The notes below the pieces were generated by a model. That model saw only the letters and a list, made by a program, of their open reading frames with translations. It was not told the DNA's origin and ran no database searches. Below, piece after piece: positions 52,901-61,900 of a stretch of DNA of 64,000 nucleotides (the stretch's first letter is position 1; each line of letters begins with the position of its first letter). This stretch comes from Arcuatula senhousia (taxonomy: Eukaryota > Mollusca > Bivalvia > Mytilida > Mytilidae). The translations under genes and the position numbers were made by a program. The stretch is from NCBI GenBank assembly GCA_963971305.1, contig OZ020306.1, forward strand, positions 33,067,512 through 33,131,511. The letters run 5' to 3'.

Positions 52901-55900
52901 CAGTTTGAAAAGTCGAATAAAGTTTATGAAAACTCTACATGAGGCGATAAAAAATTTACTGTATATTATTTTTATAATCAGAATAATCTGGATAAAGGAT
53001 AAAATTAATTAGATTCTGTGTATCTTTTAAACAAAATGAATGAGATTTGATGATAGGATGATAAGTAGATGATGTACAAAAATATTAGTATAAATCTGAT
53101 GTCTTATTGTTATGGCAATAGGTCTGTATTGTTTATTGGTGCTAATGATTCTTAAATTATCAGTGAAACAAGTACATTGTATTATCATGAAGGTTAAGTA
53201 TTGTAATTTTGGTTGTGCGTCCATGGTACTTACTTATAGACTTGATTATTTTAAGTGTTCACAATTGAACAAGAGGAACAAATAGGAAACTGGTTGAAAC
53301 AGGCGATGAACAATTTAGTTAGTTAGCCATTGGTCTCCTGAACTTCCAGGCAGCGCAAATTCAACTTTATCAGGGAGGTGAACATGGAAGGGGTGAAAAT
53401 GAACACGAGATGACGATTAAAGGTGGGATTAGACAACTCAACAGTTTGCTTGAAATGTGTCTGATAATCAGTGGAACTTGACGATGACGAACAAAAAGCT
53501 TATATTTCGGGCATTAGAACAGTGCTTCCAAAAAGCTGTATCATAGTCAATTATTTTTGCCAGTTTTTTTTGCACGGAAGAGGCTATGAGTTGTAACCTA
53601 TATTTCTAATAATATTATTTTTCGGAATTTAACATGTCACCATCTGATTAGACCATTGAAATGAGAAAAAAACCACGTACGTTTTAAGGGTGTCTTGAAT
53701 GATTTTGCCGTAGACACGTACTTTTCATTCAGTTACAGAAGGGAAAACAATCTGTGCTAACATTCTGACACTAATAGTGCCCCCCAAGGACATTAATTTT
53801 TTAAAAAGCTTATATTTTATCATCCCAAGAGGGCGTTGTTAGTTTTTTCTTAATCAAGTTCAAACCTCAAGCATTTCATGAACAACGGGATCATCTGACT
53901 GATAACTCCATGGTCTTACCAACTACTGGATATTTCATTATTTCTGTAATTTCAATTGAATGATAAAAGATGGTTAACATTATTTTAAACATACATTAGT
54001 TAATTTATATGTCAAAAAGCCTAAACAATAGTTTTGTAATGTCTTTTCAGCACAATTACCTCACGTTTTCCATTTGTCAGTATTTATATTGTCATTTTCA
54101 AAATACAAACAAAAACAAAAGAGATGCTGTAGGTTAAATTGAACAGGAATGGCTGTTTTCCGTTGTGTTCGACCAAAAAATATATCAAGGAAATAACAGG
54201 AATATTGAAATAGCCTAGAACGAGATTTAAAATGCAATTTGGAAATTGCGATGATTGAACAAGAGTCGAAAGTTTTTTTCTTACAGCAAAATATTAAGTC
54301 TCTTGTTTTTCTTAAGTACATTACACGCTGATGATGGGACAGTCAGGCTATTCTTACCTTGAGTTACTTCATATCAAGAATTTGTGATCTAACATAATCT
54401 TAAATAAATGGCTGTAATAAGTCATATCAGGAAGATGAGCAAAACATATTGGAATAATAAAAGAAGCAAAACTATATGTGGTTTCATTATTATTTGTGGG
54501 GTATCAATTTTCGTGGTTTTCGTGGGTGGCATTGGTCCACGAAATTTGATACCCAACGAAAAGGAAATTTAACATTGATCTTTATGCTGGAGACATCAAA
54601 ACCACGAAATTAAGAATTAACAAACTGATCCTTTTTCTTCAAACCACGAAAATTGGTTCAAACGAAAATAAATGAAATCACAGTACTCGAAGCTACTAAA
54701 AGTATTGCATAATGTGGTTAGCCACAAGCATGCATGAGTAATGCCAAAAGATGAAGACGATATAGTGATATCTCTAATTTGTCAGAGAATACATTGTGAT
54801 ACAGCATTAAGTCACCAACCTTTTGGAATATTTCTCTCCGCTGTTTGTGTAAATTCTGCACGAATTCCAGTCTGAAACAAAAAACAGATTATCTGAAATA
54901 CAGAAATCAACCACAAATGATGGGAGTAGGGCTGTATTATCTGTGCATCTATTTCTGAGTCACGATTATTTTGTCGTATACTTAGTACATTGGTGCCTTT
55001 TCAAGATATTCTTTGTTGCGTAACTACGATGTGTTTAAATATTTCAGGAGCCTAACGCAGTAAGATACAGTGTTCTAAGAAAACTTGTGGACCATTAAAA
55101 CGCAATGCATTGAACAAAACAAAGGTATATATTTAGCTGTGCTAGAAAATCATGAGACGTGGAATAAGTGTACGCGACACAGCCCACAATCAAGCGGCAA
55201 TTCAGAAAAACCACAATGGAGAACCGCCAGAAGCCTTCAACGAGGCCAGTAGGCGCTACTCGCGATTCTGTAATTGGCCCATGGTCTAAATAAAATGCAA
55301 ATTATTCAAATCCAATCCTAAAATAGTCACAGATAGACCCCCTTCTTAAACAAGGAACAGAAAACATCAAATTGACAACTACAAACGAAAGCTTTGTCAA
55401 AGATTTCTGGCTTGTGAGTCAACTTCATGTGGCTGTTGAGAAAACTGATACCGTTTTTTTTCTTGGCTCTATACACTATGCAAGATAACGGATATTGGTT
55501 CTCCAGTTTTGCTTCTACGAAACACAGGCTAACAAAAGAAAAAGGACAATAAAACAATTTTCCATAACATTTTTAGCTTCATCGAGGATAAATATCATTT
55601 TTGATATGAAAAGAGTCGCTATAAAGATTGTATTGAAATTTGTATTATGTACAAAAAACCATAATAAACTGTCTGGATTTACCGTTTATTAAAAGCGTTG
55701 TCAACTAAAACTTTGATTAAAAACGACTGCAAATGAACTCGTTGACATCTATATGTTCGACCCGGCTTATTGTAAATGAAATAAGTAAAGCCACAATTTA
55801 AGTAGTATAACAAGATAGTGCCATGTAACCTCAGATGTATCTTTAAGCAAATAACTGTAATTTCAGATTTATAAAGAAATTTAAGATTTATTAACAGAGG

Positions 55901-58900
55901 AAAACACTTTATACATAAGATACTCCAATATTGTATGGGTATTAAAATCCCCTAGGATAACTACATTTAGTATTGAAGTGTGTGTGGTATGGCTGATTTA
56001 AACAAAAAGTGACCACATAAATTATGACTTTAAAAGAAGAAAGGCACGGTTGTTCATTGTCGGAAAGTTTTAATGTTCGACATGGTGCGCTGCAAGTTTG
56101 CACAGCGGCGAGATAGTATTATGGAAATATTGTTTGATCTAGTCGTAGGTCGTTTACATCCATGAACACATCACAATTACAGCTTGATTATGCATTATCT
56201 GGTCTGCCTTTTTAGAACCTTTGATATTCAAAAAGTTGTCGATAAATTAAACTTATAAGTGTATTTTAATTGCTGCAATTTATACATAGGACGTCTCGTT
56301 TGCAAATAAATTTACCATTTAAAAAGATTTAGAATCGGTATTATTTCAAAGATAAAAGTAACCCTTTCTTTTAGTCATGAATCAATAAATAAATCTGAAT
56401 TTACTTTTAAAACAGACTTTGAAATTCCTCTACTTTTAAACAATACCAAAGTCCTAATGAATACGAAATTGGTCTTTAATCGTATAACCCTTGACCTGCA
56501 ACGACCCATAAATACCCGTATAAACATTTCTTAAAAATTTTGCCGCTTTTTAATTTTTTTTCGTTTTTTTCTTAAAAAACGTTGCAATGTCTATTTTCAA
56601 AGTATTAAAAGAAAATGTTCATAATAATACGTTTCAGACAAAATCTTTGCAAATTAAAATGATGAATAAGAAAGTAAACATACAGATGTCAATAAAATTG
56701 TTTCACTTCTCTGCTTTGATAACATCAATGACTATTATAAATGAAAATATTCAATATAGATACGACCATTTACAAAAATGCACACTACACGGAGATGTCA
56801 TTCTATTGATGCAACGTAAATTATGCGGTTTTCAGGTTTTACTGTCATAGATTTCCGTCTTTGATCTTTGCATTAAGGAATGTTATGGTACTGCATATAT
56901 GCAATAATATAGTCATGTTTTTGATTAAAAGAAAAAAAAAGGACATTTTCATTTCTTTAAAAGCATTTTTTTTTATTTGAATAATATACCAGTAAAAAAT
57001 AAATATACATAAAAAATGTCGGCAAGTTATTGAATACGAATTCGCGCAAGTTTGAATATATCAAACGTGTCAGTTTAATATAATATAGTCAATAAGTAGT
57101 TATTACTTTACTCCAAAAGCAGTGCTAATCTCAATGGTGAACATAAAGAGAATGAAAAAAAATGAACACATGTAAATAATAATAGAATGAACACGTGTAG
57201 CGAATGATAAAATGAACATGTAAAAAATGATAAAACGAACACACTTAAAAAATGATAAAATGAACATGTAAAGAATGATAAAATGAGCATGTGAAGAATG
57301 ATGAAATGGGCATGTAAAGAATGATAAAATGAGCATAAGAAGAATGATGAAATGGGCATGTAAAGAATGATGAAATAAGCATAAGAAGAATGATGAAATG
57401 GGCATGTAAAGAATGATAAAATGAGCATAAGAAGAATGATGAAATGGGCATGTAAAGAATGATGAAATGGGCATGTAAATGCTTAATAAAATGAATACAT
57501 GTAAAGAATAATAGAATGAACACGTGTAGCAAATGATAAAATGAACATGAAAAGAATGATAAAATGATCACATGTAAAGAAAGATAAAATGAGCATGTAA
57601 AGGATAATAAAATGATCACATGTAAAGAATGATAAAATGATCACATGTAAAGAATGATAAAATGAACATGTAAAGAATGATTAAATGATCACATGTAAAG
57701 AATGACAAGTGTGGCCACTAAAAGTAAATCTCGCCTGCCGGCACCATCACTAAAATCAATCACCTAAGCTTTCATTTCTTGATATAAACACAAATTGTGT
57801 CTGTATAACCAGTATCAGATGCCTAGCTATTATACTTTTCAAGCAATTTATTGTCCACACAAGTATTGCAAAAAGTTTTCTGCCTGAAAAAAAAAGACCT
57901 AAGTTCACAGAGTCACTGGACCCTAAAAATGGGGCCATGGTCACATGGCATGGAGAGTGTTACGTTAACAATAACCTTAACTGTCTGTATACCCAATATC
58001 AGATGCCTACCTATTATACTTTTCCAGAATTCATTGTCCACAAAAGTCTTACAAAAAAGTTTTCTACCTGAAAAAGATCTAAGTTCACAGAGTCACTGGA
58101 GCATGAAAATGGGGCCAGGGTCACACGGCATGGTAACAGCTGCGTAGACCATAGCCTGAACTGTCTGTATACCAAATATCAGATACCTAGCTATTATACT
58201 TTTCCAGCAATTCATCGTCGACAAAAGTCTTACAAAAAAGTTTACAGCCTGAAAAAAGACCTAAGTTCACAGAGTGATAAAATGATCACATGTAAAGAAT
58301 GATAAAATGATCATGTAAAGAATGATAAAATGATCATGTAAAGAATGATAAAATGATCATGTAAAGAATGATAAAATGATCATGTAAAGAATGATAAAAT
58401 GATCATGTAAAGAATGATAAAATGATCATGTAAAGAATGATAAAATGATCATGTAAAGAATGATAAAATGATCACATGTAAAGAATGATAAACAGGACAT
58501 GTACAGAATGATAAAATGATCACATGTAAAGAATGATAAAATGAGCATGTAAAGAATGATGAAATGAACATGTAAAGAATGATAAAATGAACAGTAGTAC
58601 GAGGACGCAATGCCAGTGCCAATATTATTACAAGTTTAGACCGGGCATGGATGGTTAGATTACGTCAAACAATTTAGCTACCAGCAGCGGGGGCAAGGCC
58701 TCTTTATGTTCGTATAAAAAGAATGCATTTTGGACCTGCAGCAATCCGATACAACACTTTCATTTTTCATCGACAATCAAACCTGTCTTATTCCATTTCT
58801 AGTTTGGTCGATTAATTTTGCTTACTTATCCTATATTTTATATTTGCCCGAGCCACCGTCGACTGAACCTATATCCGAACAAATCGCAATTACAAAATTT

Positions 58901-61900
58901 CCAAAACCACAAACTTTAATTAATGTTTTATTAAATGCACATACAATTGTATTACAATCATGTTTAAAGTTCTTGCTTTTTATGAGACAATGCTAGTTAT
59001 TCCCATTTTCAAAGCTAAAATCTATATTGTAATATTATTTTTGACACTTCTATGGTACATATTTTCCCCATTGTTAAAATACCTGCAGATTTTAATCACC
59101 TTGAAGAATCAAGGTGCATGTTTAGTCTGTAAAGAGTTGAATGGATTTATCTTAACCCTAAACAATTTAGACTGGCATGCAGCATGTTATAAGCCACCTT
59201 TTAGACCTCACACCGGTTTAAAGTGACTTTTGAGTGACGTTACATAACTGTTATATAACCTTACTTTCTTTCTAAATGCATCCCGAAGTACAGGGTATAT
59301 TTCAAAAGTAGGTCTGAGAACCCGGACTGGAATGAAATCACATCAGACATGTCACAGTCACAATGTACAAGATCCAATGCAATAATGCATTTATCTAGAT
59401 TGAGATGCTATCATGAGACATCAATACCCAACATCAGTAATAACAAAATATTACACAACGACAATATGCCAATCAAGCCACCCAAGCATTATAGGAAAAA
59501 GGCATAATGCCTATAACAAATGTTCTTTCCGATTGGCAAGCGTGTAGAATTGTTTCCTTAAACAGGATTGGATTAAGAAATTTAAAACAGAATATACACC
59601 AAAATATATAAGTATCATTAAAGTTGGAACTATACTATAATAATTCTTTTTAGAGTTGTTTTTACTGAAATTGGCAGACAAATTGACTCAGATATATGAT
59701 GATCTTTGCCTATAGTCTTTAAAAGTAACTTAGATGGTCAACATATTAACAAATTACCATGCCAACTGTTCCATATACAATTTTTCAAAAGTTGCAAAAG
59801 ATGGTTTATGTACATGTGTGTAGATTAAGCCATCACCGCGCTCAACGTGATTCATTGGAATATTATATCAGATAGACTAATGTTTTGTTCTTCAGAAGCT
59901 ATCGTCAATTGTACAATGTAAAGGGAAAAATTAATAGTTCTGGTTGTTCGAGTTAAATCGCCTCGAAAACCAGTGCCATTTAACACCTGGCCATTTACTT
60001 ATGCCACGACTCGAAAGATCCTCTCTTTGATCAGCTGTCTTCCGTATACCAACATTGTTGTTTCTAACCACAACATAGTGACACAACGGATAAGTCATGA
60101 GGTCGATTGTCCATCTGAGCACAGCTGTCCTAAAAGGGTTTGCTGATCTGTCTTTTATTCACTATCGATAACACATTTTAGTATACACCATTTAAAGTTG
60201 AAGAAGCTGTCTTGTTACGCTATCAAAATATACAGACAGTGTGTTAACGGGTTATTAAAAGTTTAAAAATACAAATAAAAACTGTAACTAATGACGAATT
60301 TGAAACCTGGTAGTAGAAAAGCCATGCTGTTGCACGCTTATTACAAGTAAAACATCTGCTGAAGTATTGTTTTAGATAACCTTGGTAAGATAATCTTTCT
60401 CTTTAGTTATCTAATGTGTGTCAAGCTCTACAAAATTTAACTCATCATCAAATTTTCTCACGACTTGTCGGTGGGGTACAAAAGTTTGCTCGTGTACATA
60501 CATGAATATGTCGTTCCATCCGTCCGTATTAAAATGCCCGTCAATCTTTTCTCAGAAACAACACACGAGAACAATTTGAAAACCAAGGTGGTTCAGTATG
60601 ACTAGCTGTGTGTCCATATGCATAAGTAACTTACGGGTGTGCTATAGCAAGCAGGAACTGCTTACTCTTCCGGAGCACCTGAGTTCACTCTTGTTTCGAC
60701 TGGAGTTCGCGTTGTTGATTGATATTCAGTTATTTTGTGTTTCCATGTTTTACATGTTGTCTGTTTTTGTCCCGTTCTTGTTGGTGTTTACTGGTTTTGT
60801 CTCTGCCCATTCGGACTTTTGATATTCGGATACCCCATTGGTACCTCTGCTTCTTTCTAGGTCTGTTGGACTCTAAGTTTCGAACCGAAAAGAAACATTT
60901 TCTCAAGTATTTGACACATGAGACGGATTTGAAATTTGGTTGGATAATTCAGTACGACAAACTTTAAGCAATTACTGGTTTTGAATGCCATATTGATACA
61001 TCTTTGCCTCATTAGCTATTTTAGACATGATTTGAATGCTTCAAAATCAATTCATTAATGGTCGGGTACAATGGGCACATTTCTCTATTTCCTATCACTA
61101 CCACGGCTAAAAAGCTTAAACATTGGTAGATTCGAAAACATATCCAGCAATACAAAAGTGAAAATAGACAAAGGTTTGTTGTGATACTAAAATAATCTAT
61201 GTTGAACATCTTCTCAATGATATTTTCTGAATGCATTCATGTTTGCTCAGTAAACAATGGTTGCAGCAAAGCTATCTGTATTATGAACCATGAGGTTCCC
61301 CCAAAAGACCACGCAGTAAAACATGTAAAAGGATGGATTTTTAAAACTTGGTAAACGCCTTTAATTAGCGCTTTTCAAAAGAGCTCCCCGACAGACGCAA
61401 TTTTCCAAGGTCAGGCCAGTAACACCATGCAGATATGAATACCATGTGGATTGAAACTGATAGGCTTCCGTCACAATACAGAATATTTTTATGCCATAAT
61501 AGAAGTAAGGCGATTATATATGTCCAACAGTGATATTTAAAGGACTAAATTAAAAATGACCACGAGCGTTAAAAGGCTTCTTGGAGCTTTCAATCTTCCA
61601 ATTGAACAATAAATTGAAATACCGAAGTGATTTCGAAATTAATAAACTTAAATTGCAAATACAATTTATTATTGGATAGAAAAGTAGCTTAACTTTTCCA
61701 TCAAAGTGAATTTTTAACGGTTAAACTACGATATACTAATACAATCTAAAGTTTAATTTCAACTTGCAACACAATTACAACAAAGACCAAGGTAGATGTT
61801 TCTCTTACGCCCGATACAAATACTCATCAGATACATCCAAAGCAAAAGTTCCAAGGCCACAATAACCAGGAATATGAATATCAATGGGTGCCAAGTTCAA

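Noticed and set aside
57103..57619. Overlapping Phe/His/Ser-rich frames on the minus strand
   Set aside because: All three frames of the minisatellite unit are open; the peptides are translations of a simple repeat.
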